Of a stretch of DNA of 50,686 nt, positions 8,472 through 17,921 are shown in pieces. Source of the stretch: Kiritimatiellia bacterium (GTDB lineage Bacteria; Verrucomicrobiota; Kiritimatiellia; RFP12; UBA1067); contig JAQIBS010000130.1 of NCBI GenBank assembly GCA_027858965.1, positions 1 through 50,686 on the forward strand, given 5' to 3'. Below the pieces are notes generated by a model. That model had not been told where the DNA came from, made no database searches, and saw only the letters and a list, made by a program, of their open reading frames with translations. Numbering within the stretch: the stretch's first letter is position 1; each line of letters starts with the position of its first letter. The translations under genes were made by a program, and so were the position numbers.

Positions 8472-8522
8472 ATTTTGAATAAATAGCAGATTGTTTCCTC
8501 CCTAAAGCAGGAGTTTCTCCGT

Positions 8523-11507
8523 ATGATGTATAGAATAAAGTGTTTGTTAGTGTTAAGTGTTGTTGCATGCAGTGCAGCAACTGGGTTGAAAGCGCAAGAT
8601 GATCTTGAGGCTTTACTGCAGGACTTAGGTGGAAAACCCGCCAAGAAACCTGAAGCTGTTGTAGCTGTGCCTAAACCGGCTCCCGTAGTTAAGGAGAAAA
8701 AGGCTGAACCCGCACCGGCACCTGTCGTTGCGGAGAAAAAAGCCGTGAAACCAGCATCTGAGCCAGCAGCTGCCGAGGAGAAAGTTACAGCAGTTGAGCC
8801 AGCACCGATGTCAGTTGCAGAACCTGTTTCTGTTGATGATGATAAGGCCGCAATTATCTCGGAGTTAATGACTCTTGAGAAGATTCGCCGCCAATCTCTT
8901 GATAATCATGGTCTGAACTCTCTTGAAATGGGGAAAAAAGCTTTTTCAAATGGCGATTTTGAAACGGCACGTGAGCAGTATAAACAGGCACTGGATTTCA
9001 TTGTAGCACGTCCTGCCACAGAGACCGCTATTGCCGAGGCCCGCGCGGGAATAAGTGAATCTTATTATCAGGGTGCATGGCAGTCTTATAAGCGTAAGGA
9101 TTATGAAAGTTCATTACCACTTGCGTCAAAGGCAAAAGAACTTGGACATCCTAAAGCGCAGCGTTTGATTGATGAGCTTTCAGCTGATCCAGCTGCTAAA
9201 GATGTTGATGTCTCTGAGATTACTCATCGTATTAATGAAAAAGAATACAAAACTGACCAGGTTGAGATTCGTCGCCGTCTGCGTCGTGCGCGCCAGTACT
9301 ATACCACTGGTGAGCATGATAAAGCTCAGGAGGAGTGTGATCTGGTGCTCCGCGATCACCCGAATAACGTTGATGCAATGAACTTTCGAGAAACGATTGC
9401 CAAGCGCAGCACTAAAGTTGCCGACATTGAATTTGAAGCAACTCGTTCATTGATGATACGTGATGTGCGTAGAACCTGGACTCCTGATCGCTATGCTATC
9501 GACAGCAGTCAGCTGCCTAACGGGAAAAGAGAGTTGACAGCAACCTCTCCGGTAGCTTCTATCAGTGGTTCCAAATCTGCTGAGCAGGTTATTGCTAAAA
9601 AGTTGCGCGATATTGTTATTCCTGAGGTGACATTTCGACCTCCGGCATCCATTATCGATGCAGTTGATTTCTTTAAACAGGCCAGCCGTGATTATGATGA
9701 TCCTGAAATTCCTGTTGAACAACGTGGTGTCAACCTCGTATTGAAATTGGATGCCAGTGGTGCTCCTGTAGCAGCGGCTGCTGTTTCCGACGATCCATTT
9801 GCAGTACCTGATAATTCTGGCGGCAATTCCGGTGTCCCGGTTATTCCGGCCATGAGCGCTCGTTTCATCAATCTTTATGATGCATTGAAACTGGTATGTG
9901 ATGTTACAGGAATGAAATTCCGTATTCGCGGGAATATCGTTATGATTGTTCCGCTGAATGATCCTGATGATGAACTGATCGCACGTTCCTATAATGTTGT
10001 GGCTTCATTCCAGGACCGCATAACGTCAGCCTCAAGCGAGATGGGTAGCAGCGATCGTGGGGGCGAAGATACCTTCATGCAAACAGCTGATATGGGTGAG
10101 ACTCAGGACTGGAAAGCTTTCTTTAAAGAGATGGGGGTTAACTGGCCTGACGGTTCATCAATCTCCTACATGGCGACAATCGGTAAACTGCGAGTAAAGA
10201 ATACAGAAGAGCAGCTGGCTAGCTTTGAGCAGGTGCTTGAAGATATGAATGTAACGCCGCGTTTGATTGAGATTGAAGCCCGCTTTGTTGAGGTGAATCA
10301 GAATGATCTTAACTCGCTTGGGTTTGAGTGGTTGCTGAACAGTGATTTCAGCTTTGATGCCGGTGGTTTCCTCGGCGATGCTCTGAATCTTGGGGAACAG
10401 AGTAATAATCAGGTTCCTCTTTATACTGCAGGAGGCGATGCGATCCTTGATCCTGTCACAGGCCTTCAACAATATGGATACGCGCCTTATACGTCTGTCG
10501 GTCCGCTTTCACCGGGAATGTATCAAGATATTAATGGGATCATGCAACCTGTAACGGCTGGTACCATGGGCAACATTGCTAATAACAACCATAACGTAGG
10601 AATTGATGCCATTGATGGCAGTAACTTCAGCACAGGAAACCGCTATCTCAGCACTGATGGCAATCCGATTGCCGGGGAGGGAAGCGCCATTAACGACCAG
10701 TTCATGCAGGTTAATGCGTTCCTGGGTAATGCGGATGTTTCTATGATTCTACACATGCTCAGCCAGCGATCAGATTCGGACCTCCTCTCCGCTCCTAAGG
10801 TCGTGACCAAGTCCGGCCAGGAAGCCGTCATGAAGGTTGTTACAGAGTATATCTATCCGACTGAATTTGAGGTGACAATGTCGCAACAAGGAAGTATCGG
10901 CGGCGGCACAACCAGTGGCGGCAGTGGTGAGCCTCTCGCTATTGTTGAGCCTCAGAACTTTGAGATGCGTGAAGTCGGTGTGATTCTTCAGGTCGTGCCT
11001 GAGGTCTCTGCTGAGGGCCAGATGATTAATCTACTGCTCAATCCACAGGTTGTTTCTGAGCCGGTCTGGAAGAACTACGGAACCAAGATTCCTAAAACTG
11101 TAGAGAAATCAATATTTGACCCCATTCTTAATGTACTTGTAACGGATTCTGACGTTACGTACACTGAACTTCCAATGGAGCAGCCTTTCTTCCCGGTTCG
11201 GTCGGTTTCCACACAGCTCTCCATTTACAATGGTGCAACTGTTGTTATGGGTGGTTTGATTAATGAACAGCGTATAACCATTGAAGATAAAGTACCGTTC
11301 CTCGGTGACCTTCCGTTTGTTGGAAGATTCTTCCGCAGTCGTTCTGAGCAATCAGATAAACGTAACCTGCTTGTGTTTGTAACAGCACGTCTGGTTGATC
11401 CGGCTGGCCGCGTTGTTAAAATAAGTGGTGATAGCGATTCAGCTCTTATGGGTGGCGCTCCTGCATCGACACCAGAGCAAATCCGCGGCGGTGCCGCTGC
11501 TGAATAA
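8523..11507 (+). CDS. Secretin, outer-membrane pore of the pilus-like complex (Amuc_1098/PilQ family)
   Basis: The 994-residue protein has a signal peptide (KCLLVLSVVACSAATGLKAQ). Next comes a low-complexity Ala/Pro/Lys/Glu tract (about 38-105), then TPR-like helices (about 130-300) with repeated 'GDFETAREQYKQAL' and 'GEHDKAQEECDLVL' units. An N0/STN-type domain (about 370-490) and an N1-type domain ending LEDMNVTPRLIEIEARFVEV (about 575-594) follow. The secretin core shows LLSAPKVVTKSGQEA, VGVILQVVPEV and GGLINEQ, then VPFLGDLPFVGRFFRS near the C-terminus. Those are diagnostic of the GspD/PilQ/PulD beta-barrel. Compared with PilQ, the TPR and Ala/Pro/Lys regions replace AMIN domains. A long insert at about 620-735, rich in Asn/Gly/Asp, is unusual and may be surface-exposed. 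It ends the operon just before a strong terminator. Confidence 0.93.
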   Translation: MMYRIKCLLVLSVVACSAATGLKAQDDLEALLQDLGGKPAKKPEAVVAVPKPAPVVKEKKAEPAPAPVVAEKKAVKPASEPAAAEEKVTAVEPAPMSVAEPVSVDDDKAAIISELMTLEKIRRQSLDNHGLNSLEMGKKAFSNGDFETAREQYKQALDFIVARPATETAIAEARAGISESYYQGAWQSYKRKDYESSLPLASKAKELGHPKAQRLIDELSADPAAKDVDVSEITHRINEKEYKTDQVEIRRRLRRARQYYTTGEHDKAQEECDLVLRDHPNNVDAMNFRETIAKRSTKVADIEFEATRSLMIRDVRRTWTPDRYAIDSSQLPNGKRELTATSPVASISGSKSAEQVIAKKLRDIVIPEVTFRPPASIIDAVDFFKQASRDYDDPEIPVEQRGVNLVLKLDASGAPVAAAAVSDDPFAVPDNSGGNSGVPVIPAMSARFINLYDALKLVCDVTGMKFRIRGNIVMIVPLNDPDDELIARSYNVVASFQDRITSASSEMGSSDRGGEDTFMQTADMGETQDWKAFFKEMGVNWPDGSSISYMATIGKLRVKNTEEQLASFEQVLEDMNVTPRLIEIEARFVEVNQNDLNSLGFEWLLNSDFSFDAGGFLGDALNLGEQSNNQVPLYTAGGDAILDPVTGLQQYGYAPYTSVGPLSPGMYQDINGIMQPVTAGTMGNIANNNHNVGIDAIDGSNFSTGNRYLSTDGNPIAGEGSAINDQFMQVNAFLGNADVSMILHMLSQRSDSDLLSAPKVVTKSGQEAVMKVVTEYIYPTEFEVTMSQQGSIGGGTTSGGSGEPLAIVEPQNFEMREVGVILQVVPEVSAEGQMINLLLNPQVVSEPVWKNYGTKIPKTVEKSIFDPILNVLVTDSDVTYTELPMEQPFFPVRSVSTQLSIYNGATVVMGGLINEQRITIEDKVPFLGDLPFVGRFFRSRSEQSDKRNLLVFVTARLVDPAGRVVKISGDSDSALMGGAPASTPEQIRGGAAAE

Positions 11508-11543
11508 GTAGTCGTATAAACGGCAACAATGAAAAGTTTAAGT

Positions 11544-11578
11544 AAGTCGCTGTTGAGTAAATCGACAGCGGCTTTTTT
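11544..11578 (+). terminator. Rho-independent terminator of the pilus operon
   Basis: AAGTCGCTGT (11544-11553) pairs with ACAGCGGCTT (11565-11574) around an 11-base loop, followed directly by a T-run to 11578. One G-T pair occurs in the stem. It lies 37 bases after the secretin stop. The next 327 bases, to coaE, are AT-rich and show no gene or structured RNA that I can support. Confidence 0.85.
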
Positions 11579-11905
11579 ATGGAGGTGAAAAAATAGATCA
11601 TTTTACGCTGGTATTCTAACAAAAAATATTCTATCATTATTTAACACGTTACAAATAGGCCTGATCCGGGCTTATTTCTCTCACTTCATATTGAGATTTT
11701 CTCAAGTTAAATTTTTTAGATTAACTGTAAGTTCATATCCTTCTCTTTGTTTATGACACATCGACACAATTAGAGCCGTGCTGGATAGAGGTGAAGAAAT
11801 TTTCATCTTTCAAAAAAAGCATAACTCAATTTCAAAATACGCTCAAGGTCTGGCAAACCTGGCAGTCATCAATAGATTCTATAACACAGAATAAACTATG
11901 CGTTT

Positions 11906-12499
11906 ATGGTCAGAATTGTCATAACAGGCGGAATTGCATGCGGAAAAACGCTGTTTTGCGCTTATTTAAGTAAATTAGGATTCGATATTCTTGATTGTGA
12001 TCATATTGTTCATGATTTGGAATCTCCTGGTGGAGCTGCTGTAGAGTCTGTTCGTCGCGAGTTTGGAGAACATGTGATTCTTGCTGATGGATCAGTGGAC
12101 CGAAAAAGACTTGGCGATCTTATTTTCAGAGATGAGGGTTTGCGCAATAAGTTAAACGCTATTGTGCATCCTCTGGTTGAAGATAGTATGAAATTCTGGT
12201 TTGAGAGTGAACATAGCGGAGTTCCTGTTGTTGTAATTCCGCTGCTCTTTGAATTGGGCTGGGAGAGTCGTTATGACTGTATCGTGGCTGTTGTCAGTGA
12301 CGAACAGTTGCAGATTGAGAGACTTGTAGAAAAAAGAGGAATCACTCGGGAGCATGCAGAAAAACGATTGGAGTCGCAATGGCCTGTTAGAGTAAAAGCA
12401 GAACGTTCGGATATTGTAGTAATAAATAATGGAAGCGCGGAAGCGCTCAAAAAAGAGGCGGAGAGAGTTAGCTGTCTGCTGAAAATGAGGTACGAATGA
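11906..12499 (+). CDS. coaE: Dephospho-CoA kinase
   Basis: CoaE phosphorylates the 3'-hydroxyl of dephospho-CoA, the last step of coenzyme A synthesis, in the cytosol. The P-loop GGIACGKT (8-15) is followed by the CoaE-typical [11 protein letters not shown] segment (about 27-37), where the aspartates bind Mg and substrate. The lid region contains [18 protein letters not shown] (about 145-162), matching the family R-x-x-R-x-x-x-Q arrangement. The length of 197 residues is usual. The start is ATG 11906. An overlapping frame opening at 11791 is not convincing. The 3' end overlaps the rho start by four bases, so coaE and rho are translationally coupled. Confidence 0.93.
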   Translation: MVRIVITGGIACGKTLFCAYLSKLGFDILDCDHIVHDLESPGGAAVESVRREFGEHVILADGSVDRKRLGDLIFRDEGLRNKLNAIVHPLVEDSMKFWFESEHSGVPVVVIPLLFELGWESRYDCIVAVVSDEQLQIERLVEKRGITREHAEKRLESQWPVRVKAERSDIVVINNGSAEALKKEAERVSCLLKMRYE

Positions 12500-14157
12500 G
12501 TACAGAAGAAAACAATAAAAATAATGTAAATAAAAGTGAGAGTGGTACATCTGTAAACTCTAAAGAGAGCTCAGCAGGGCCTGTTAAATGGAAACGCTAT
12601 ATTCCGGGAGCGGCAACAGGAGCTGTTGCCAGACCGTCATCATCAGATCGAAAATCGAATGAGAGTGGTGGTCGGGGTCGTAGTGTTGTCAGACCCAAAA
12701 AGAGTGTCTCTTCCCCATCTTCCGATTCAGGGCGTAATCAGTCCAAGCATGTTAATCGTAAAAAACCGGATGCGGATAAGAAACGACGGCAGCCACCCCG
12801 CCGGAAGAGTGATAATTCGGAAAACAAGGGCGACAAAAGAATATTGAATCAGCGTGGACCTATTCTGGAGGTTTATAATCCGCCTGTTGCTGAGGATTTA
12901 CCCGATCTATATCTTGCTGGACTGCAAAAGAAGGATGTTGCAGAGTTACAGGAGATGCTTCCTCATGCTGATCCCGAGGATCTGGCTTCATTGCGTAAGC
13001 ATCAGATTATTTTTGAGATTATCCGTAGTTATCTTCGCAGAAGCGGAACTGTAATCACCAGCGGTGTCCTGGAAATTCTGCCGGATGGATATGGCTTTTT
13101 GCGCTCTCCTCGCAGTAATTACCTGCAGTGTCCTGAAGACGTTTATGTTTCACCTTCGCAGGTGCGTCGTTTCGGGCTGAGAACAGGTGATGTTCTGGAA
13201 GGGCCTGTTCGTGAGCCTAAGGATAAGGATAAGTTTTTTGCTCTGGCAAAAGTGGTGAGCGTGAACGATAAAAGTATGGATGATGCACGTCGTACCGTCC
13301 ATTTTGAAAATCTGGTTCCGCTTTTTCCGGATAGACGAATTCGGCTGGAGACAACGCCAACAGAAATTTCCATGCGTATCATGGATATTTTTACGCCGAT
13401 TGGATTTGGTCAGCGTGGATTGATTGTTGCGCCGCCCCGCACCGGTAAAACCGTACTGCTTCAGAAGGTTGCGAATGCAATTTCGGAAAATCACCCTGAT
13501 GCTATGCTTTTCATTCTGTTGATTGATGAACGGCCTGAAGAGGTCACGGATATGCAGCGCAATACGAAGGCGCAGGTTCTGAGTTCAACTTTTGATGAGG
13601 CACCTGAGCGGCATGTACAGGTGGCGGAGATGGTAATTGAGGTTGCTAAGCGCCAGGTTGAGAATGGTCGTGATGTTGTGATTCTGCTCGATAGTATTAC
13701 GCGCTTGGCCCGTGCTTATAATACGGTTCAGCCCAATTCCGGCAAAATACTCTCCGGTGGTGTGGATGCCAACGCATTACATAAGCCGAAACGATTCTTT
13801 GGTGCAGCACGAAATATTGAGCATGGCGGAAGCCTTACCATTATTGCGACGGCGCTGGTCGAGACCGGGAGCCGTATGGATGATGTTATCTTTGAAGAAT
13901 TCAAAGGAACGGGTAATATGGAGTTATGTCTGGACCGTTCACTGGTTGACAAGCGTATATTTCCCGCTATCAATATGGATAAATCCGGAACACGCAAAGA
14001 GGAGCTGCTTCTCTATCCTGAGGAACTGAGTCGAACTTGGACTCTGCGCAGGGCATTGAATGGTATTCAGCCTGTTGAGGCCATGGAAATGATGGTTAAA
14101 CGAATCAAAAAGACGCAAAGTAATGCGGAATTTCTTGTTGGAATTAAAGAGACGTAG
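12496..14157 (+). CDS. rho: Transcription termination factor Rho with long basic N-terminal extension
   Basis: Rho is a hexameric RNA helicase that ends transcription. The conserved body starts at about residue 125: helical N-domain ([20 protein letters not shown]), cold-shock-like RNA-binding domain ([16 protein letters not shown], then [19 protein letters not shown]), Walker A APPRTGKT (312-319), and Walker [18 protein letters not shown]. The C-terminus carries the Q- and R-loop region ([23 protein letters not shown]). At 553 residues it is about 130 longer than E. coli Rho. The extra N-terminal part is Ser/Lys/Arg/Asn-rich and predicted disordered (about 1-120), as seen in Rho of several phyla where it adds RNA affinity. 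The start overlaps coaE. A heptamer array begins four bases after the stop. Confidence 0.96.
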   Translation: MSTEENNKNNVNKSESGTSVNSKESSAGPVKWKRYIPGAATGAVARPSSSDRKSNESGGRGRSVVRPKKSVSSPSSDSGRNQSKHVNRKKPDADKKRRQPPRRKSDNSENKGDKRILNQRGPILEVYNPPVAEDLPDLYLAGLQKKDVAELQEMLPHADPEDLASLRKHQIIFEIIRSYLRRSGTVITSGVLEILPDGYGFLRSPRSNYLQCPEDVYVSPSQVRRFGLRTGDVLEGPVREPKDKDKFFALAKVVSVNDKSMDDARRTVHFENLVPLFPDRRIRLETTPTEISMRIMDIFTPIGFGQRGLIVAPPRTGKTVLLQKVANAISENHPDAMLFILLIDERPEEVTDMQRNTKAQVLSSTFDEAPERHVQVAEMVIEVAKRQVENGRDVVILLDSITRLARAYNTVQPNSGKILSGGVDANALHKPKRFFGAARNIEHGGSLTIIATALVETGSRMDDVIFEEFKGTGNMELCLDRSLVDKRIFPAINMDKSGTRKEELLLYPEELSRTWTLRRALNGIQPVEAMEMMVKRIKKTQSNAEFLVGIKET

Positions 14158-14161
14158 TAGG

Positions 14162-14278
14162 TCAGTGTTCAGTGTCCAGTGTCCAGTGTCCAGTGTCCAG
14201 TGTTCAGTGTTCAGTGTCCAGTGTCCAGTGTTCAGTGTCCAGTGTTCAGTGTTCAGTGTCCAGTGTTCAGTGTTCAGA
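14162..14278 (+). repeat. Heptamer array, (T/C)CAGTGT x16
   Basis: Sixteen consecutive 7-base units from 14162 to 14273 alternate between TCAGTGT and CCAGTGT, then decay. Only the first base of the unit varies. It begins four bases after the rho stop. The same TCAGTGT unit forms the array at 49657-49733. Because 7 is not a multiple of 3 and no frame of the unit has a stop, the array creates false open frames. Confidence 0.95.
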
Positions 14279-14283
14279 GGTCG

Positions 14284-14325
14284 AGCTACAGATTACAAGC
14301 TACCCGCTACAAGCTACCAGCTGTA
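14284..14325 (+). repeat. Heptamer array, GCTAC-type x6
   Basis: Six 7-base units (GCTACAG, ATTACAA, GCTACCC, GCTACAA, GCTACCA, GCTGTAG) continue the spacer after the CAGTGT array. A related CTACCAG set occurs at 24303-24330. The remaining spacer to tig (14326-14447) shows no other feature apart from the tig ribosome site (GAAAGGA, about 14434-14440). Confidence 0.75.
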
Positions 14326-14447
14326 GTATATTCTGGTAATTAATGGATTTAGGTTAAAGAGTTGCAAAATTAGGCGTGAATTTTCGTCAGAACCCTGATA
14401 TTATAAGTTGCTATTTTCCCCTGTTGAGAAGTTGAAAGGATTTTCTA

Positions 14448-15737
14448 ATGAAGGTTGAAACACAAAGTGCTGGTGCCTGTAAGGTTAACGTGATTGTTAA
14501 TGCTGATTCGAAAGAGACAGAAGGTGAGTACAAAAAAGTTCTTAAAATGTTTATTAATGAAGGACGCATTAGCGGCTTTCGTAAGGGCAAAGCGCCGATA
14601 GAGATTATTAAGAAAAATTTCCAGGTTGATATTAATAAGGAGACCGAGAGTCGCCTGTGCCGTACGCTTTATAAGCAGGCCATGGAAGAAGCTGAGCTCA
14701 AGACAGTCAATCTTCTTGATGTCAAAAATGTGATTTTCTCGCCAGAGACCGGAATTGTTTTTACAATTGTTGTGGACATTGAACCTGAGTTTACTTTGCC
14801 GAAATACCAGAAAATTGCTGTTGAGCCGCAGGAGGCAGCGGTTACGGAAGAGGAGCTCGATGAATATGTTGAGCGCATGCGTTCCGCCTTTGCAAAATTT
14901 GAAGAGGCTCCTGAGGGCTACATCATTCAAGCGAATGATCTGGTTTGCATGGATTATAAGGGAACTGTGGATGATAAGCCGGTCAAGGATATTGATCCCG
15001 CTGCTGAGCCCATATCAGGAAAGAATGATTTTTGGGTGCAGGTTGATGAATCGCAGTTTGTTCCAGAGGTTGTCAAGGCCATGGTTGGTTTAAAAGCCGG
15101 CTCTGAGGAAACGGTTAATTTTAAATTCTTAAAAACGATGCCCATTGAGGCTCTTAGAGGCCAAAAGGCTGTTTATGAACTGAAAATTAAGTCCGTTCGG
15201 AAACGTATTACCCCTACCGATGCGGAACTCTGTGAGCAGGTTAAAGTAGATACTCTGGATGCATTCCGCGAAGATGCTCGTAAAAAGATGCTGGAAACGG
15301 CAGAACAAAAAGAGATTGCCCGCCGTAAGCAGCTTGTGACAGAGCATCTGCTGAAGAAGGCTACCTTTGATGTGCCTGAGTCAGAGCTGTCGGAGGCTGT
15401 CAATAACATCCTGGATCAGATGATGCGTGAGGCTCAGTATCGCGGTGTGAAACCGGAGGAGATGGCCAACCAGCGTGAAGAGATCCTGAAAAATGCGACT
15501 GTTTCTGCTTCCAGCCAGGTACGGATGAAATATATTATCAGAGAGATTGCCCACAAGGAGGATATCACAGCTTCAAAAGAAGAAGTGGATGCCAAGATTG
15601 AGAGCATGGCCAAGGAGTACAACATGGCAGTTTCTGAGATTCGTAAACGAATTGTAGAAAACGGCAACCAGAAAGTTCTGGATGATCAGGTGATCTTTGA
15701 TAAAACAATTGAGATGCTTGTTGCTGACGCAAAATAA
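14448..15737 (+). CDS. tig: Trigger factor, ribosome-associated chaperone and prolyl isomerase
   Basis: Trigger factor binds ribosomal protein L23 and shields nascent chains. The 429-residue length is typical. The ribosome-binding tail signature appears as GFRKGKAPIEIIKKNF (about 43-58; the family motif is GFRxGKxP). The FKBP-type domain spans about 155-245 (NDLVCMDYKGTVDDKPV, then FVPEVVKAMVGLKAGSEE). The long helical C-terminal chaperone arms follow (about 250-429). It lies directly upstream of clpP and clpX, the classical order in many bacteria, and shares their strand with only a 31-base gap to clpP. This supports one transcription unit for folding and proteolysis. Confidence 0.96.
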   Translation: MKVETQSAGACKVNVIVNADSKETEGEYKKVLKMFINEGRISGFRKGKAPIEIIKKNFQVDINKETESRLCRTLYKQAMEEAELKTVNLLDVKNVIFSPETGIVFTIVVDIEPEFTLPKYQKIAVEPQEAAVTEEELDEYVERMRSAFAKFEEAPEGYIIQANDLVCMDYKGTVDDKPVKDIDPAAEPISGKNDFWVQVDESQFVPEVVKAMVGLKAGSEETVNFKFLKTMPIEALRGQKAVYELKIKSVRKRITPTDAELCEQVKVDTLDAFREDARKKMLETAEQKEIARRKQLVTEHLLKKATFDVPESELSEAVNNILDQMMREAQYRGVKPEEMANQREEILKNATVSASSQVRMKYIIREIAHKEDITASKEEVDAKIESMAKEYNMAVSEIRKRIVENGNQKVLDDQVIFDKTIEMLVADAK

Positions 15738-15768
15738 TGCACTCTGAGGTTTTCTCAGGAGAGGTAAA

Positions 15769-16380
15769 ATGAATTTTAAAAAGGAGCAGTCATCAATGTT
15801 GATTCCAATGGTTGTTGAGCAGACCGGGCGCGGAGAGCGTTCGTATGATATTTATTCGCGGCTGTTACAGGATCGAATTATTTTTATCGGTACCGCTATT
15901 AATGATGATGTCAGTAATCTGATAATTGCGCAGTTGCTTTTCCTGCAATCACAGGATTCCAAGAAGGATATCTCAATATATGTTAACTCTCCGGGTGGAT
16001 CGGTGACAGCTGGATTGGCCATTTACGATACGATGCAGTTTATTGAGTGTGATATTGCCACTTACTGCGTGGGTCAGGCGGCCAGCATGGGCGCAGTCCT
16101 GTTGACTGCGGGAACCAAAGGTAAGCGCTTTGCTCTACCTAACTCCCGTATTATGATTCATCAGCCCTGGGGTGGAGCTGAAGGTAAAGCATCGGATATC
16201 CAGATTGCTGCAGAGGAAATTCTGCGTCTCAAGGTTCGTTTGAATGAGTTACTGGCATCGCACAGTGGTAAAACTGTGAAAACGATTACCAGTGATACTG
16301 AACGTGATTTCTTTATGTCTGCCGCAGAGGCAAAAAAATACGGTCTTGTGGACGGAGTATTAGTCAAAAAGGGCGTTTGA
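15769..16380 (+). CDS. clpP: ATP-dependent Clp protease proteolytic subunit
   Basis: ClpP forms the tetradecameric serine peptidase chamber served by ClpX. The catalytic serine is in GQAASMGA and the histidine in [10 protein letters not shown], with the aspartate in the SDTERDFFM segment. The oligomer and hydrophobic-pocket regions ([20 protein letters not shown]) are standard. The chain has 203 residues from ATG 15769, preceded by AGGAGAGG; processing would probably remove the residues before MLIPMV or slightly beyond. It sits 16 bases before clpX, so the two are cotranscribed. Confidence 0.97.
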   Translation: MNFKKEQSSMLIPMVVEQTGRGERSYDIYSRLLQDRIIFIGTAINDDVSNLIIAQLLFLQSQDSKKDISIYVNSPGGSVTAGLAIYDTMQFIECDIATYCVGQAASMGAVLLTAGTKGKRFALPNSRIMIHQPWGGAEGKASDIQIAAEEILRLKVRLNELLASHSGKTVKTITSDTERDFFMSAAEAKKYGLVDGVLVKKGV

Positions 16381-16396
16381 GTCCGGAGATAATTTT

Positions 16397-17647
16397 ATGG
16401 CACCTTCTACTAAGGGAATAAGCTGTTCGTTTTGCGGTAAGAGTGAAGCGGATGGTGTGATGGTTATACCAGGACCGCAGGCAAATATCTGTGAGTTTTG
16501 TGTTGAAATATGTCATGAGATTGTCCAGGAGGAGAATAGCGTTGCTAATTCAACGAATGAAATTCCGAAAATTGATGTTCCCGCACCGATTGAAATTAAA
16601 GAGTTTCTGGATCAATATGTCATTGGGCATGCGGATACAAAAAAAGCACTCTCTGTTGCGGTTCACAATCACTATAAAAGACTGCAGCAAAATGGAGGTC
16701 AGTTCGATAGTGAGCTGTATGATGAGTTTGATGATGTTGAGATTGAGAAGAGCAATATTCTTCTGATCGGTCCCACCGGATGCGGAAAAACCCTTTTTGC
16801 CAGAAGTCTGGCTAAGATGCTGGATGTTCCTTTTGCAATTGCAGATGCCACCACTGTAACCGAAGCCGGTTATGTGGGTGAGGATGTGGAGAATATTTTA
16901 CTCTATCTTCTGCAGGCCGCGGATATGGATGTGAATAAAGCCCAGCGGGGAATCATTTATATTGATGAAATTGATAAAGTAGCCCGTAAGACCGAGAATG
17001 TTTCGGTTACGCGCGATGTTTCCGGTGAGGGTGTGCAGCAGGCACTGCTGAAAATTTTAGAGGGAAGTGTTGCGCATATTCCGCCAAAAGGGGGACGTAA
17101 GCATCCTCAGCAGGAGAATATCGCAATGAGGACGCATGATATCCTCTTTATTTGTGGTGGCGCTTTTGTGGGACTGGATTCGTATGTGGCCCAGCGCCAA
17201 GGACGTAAGGCAATCGGTTATATCGGTAGCGAAGAGTCCTCCGATCAAAGTAAGAAGATAAACTCCCTGATTCCTTCTGACTCGATTCAGCCTGAAGATC
17301 TGGTGAGGTTTGGTTTAATTCCTGAGTTTGTTGGTCGACTTCCTGTGCTTTCAGCGCTCTCTGAACTGACAGAGGAAGACCTGGCTCGTATTCTGGTCGA
17401 ACCCAATAACTGTCTGGTTCGTCAGTATCAGAAACTGCTTGCAATGGAGGGGATTAAATTAACCTTTACTAAGCAGGCATTGCATACAATAGCGGGAATT
17501 TCGATGAAACGCAAAAGTGGGGCGCGTGGATTACGTGCTGTTATGGAGGCCTTCATGATGGATATCATGTATGATGCTCCAAGTTCCACTAAGAAAAGTA
17601 TTCGGATAACGGACAAAATGGTTAAAGATACTATCGGTGCTCTCTAA
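16397..17647 (+). CDS. clpX: ATP-dependent Clp protease ATP-binding subunit ClpX
   Basis: ClpX is the AAA+ unfoldase that feeds ClpP. The N-terminal zinc-binding domain has four cysteines (C10, C13, C32, C35) in CSFCGKS and ICEFC. Walker A is GPTGCGKT (125-132) and Walker B is IIYIDEIDK. The pore motif GYVGEDVE and the ClpP-binding IGF-type loop region are present; the loop reads [13 protein letters not shown] further on. The chain has 416 residues, a normal length. It is the last gene of tig-clpP-clpX. Confidence 0.97.
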   Translation: MAPSTKGISCSFCGKSEADGVMVIPGPQANICEFCVEICHEIVQEENSVANSTNEIPKIDVPAPIEIKEFLDQYVIGHADTKKALSVAVHNHYKRLQQNGGQFDSELYDEFDDVEIEKSNILLIGPTGCGKTLFARSLAKMLDVPFAIADATTVTEAGYVGEDVENILLYLLQAADMDVNKAQRGIIYIDEIDKVARKTENVSVTRDVSGEGVQQALLKILEGSVAHIPPKGGRKHPQQENIAMRTHDILFICGGAFVGLDSYVAQRQGRKAIGYIGSEESSDQSKKINSLIPSDSIQPEDLVRFGLIPEFVGRLPVLSALSELTEEDLARILVEPNNCLVRQYQKLLAMEGIKLTFTKQALHTIAGISMKRKSGARGLRAVMEAFMMDIMYDAPSSTKKSIRITDKMVKDTIGAL

Positions 17648-17921
17648 AACTAAAGCTGCTTTCAGTCGCAACCAAACTAAGCTTTTGTGATATACGAAAC
17701 CAGCCTCTCTAAATATCTGGTTGTGTGTTAAGCACCGCAGCTTTAGACAACAACGCTTCGCGTTGCATAGAAGAAGAGGTTGAAAAGGTTAAAGAGGTTG
17801 AAGGTTAAAGCGGTGAAAACCATTTCAACCTTTTTAACGAATTTAACCACTTGAACTATCGCGATTTTCTCTCTTTTCCCCGCTTTTCTCCTGAGTTGAT
17901 TTCTGATAATATTATTATGTT
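17648..17921 (+). other. clpX-plsC spacer with nested inverted repeats
   Basis: CTAAAGCTGC (17650-17659) has a perfect partner GCAGCTTTAG (17737-17746). CAACGC-TTC-GCGTTG (17751-17765) is a small palindrome. The purine-rich tract AGAGGTTGAAAAGGTTAAAG (17776-17795) is partly complementary to TTTCAACCTTTTTAAC (17823-17838). It may fold into an extended mRNA 3' structure. No gene is visible, and I could not assign it to an RNA family. Confidence 0.45.

Noticed and set aside
11791..11973. Small plus-strand frame before coaE
   Set aside because: It overlaps the coaE P-loop in another frame and has low-complexity residues without a ribosome site.
14162..14278. CRISPR array
   Set aside because: Units are 7 bases with no spacers, and no cas gene is nearby.
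14123..14326. Open frame with repeated SVQCSVF-type sequence
   Set aside because: It is a by-product of a stop-free 7-base repeat; similar false frames arise at 24333-24717 and 49599-49854.
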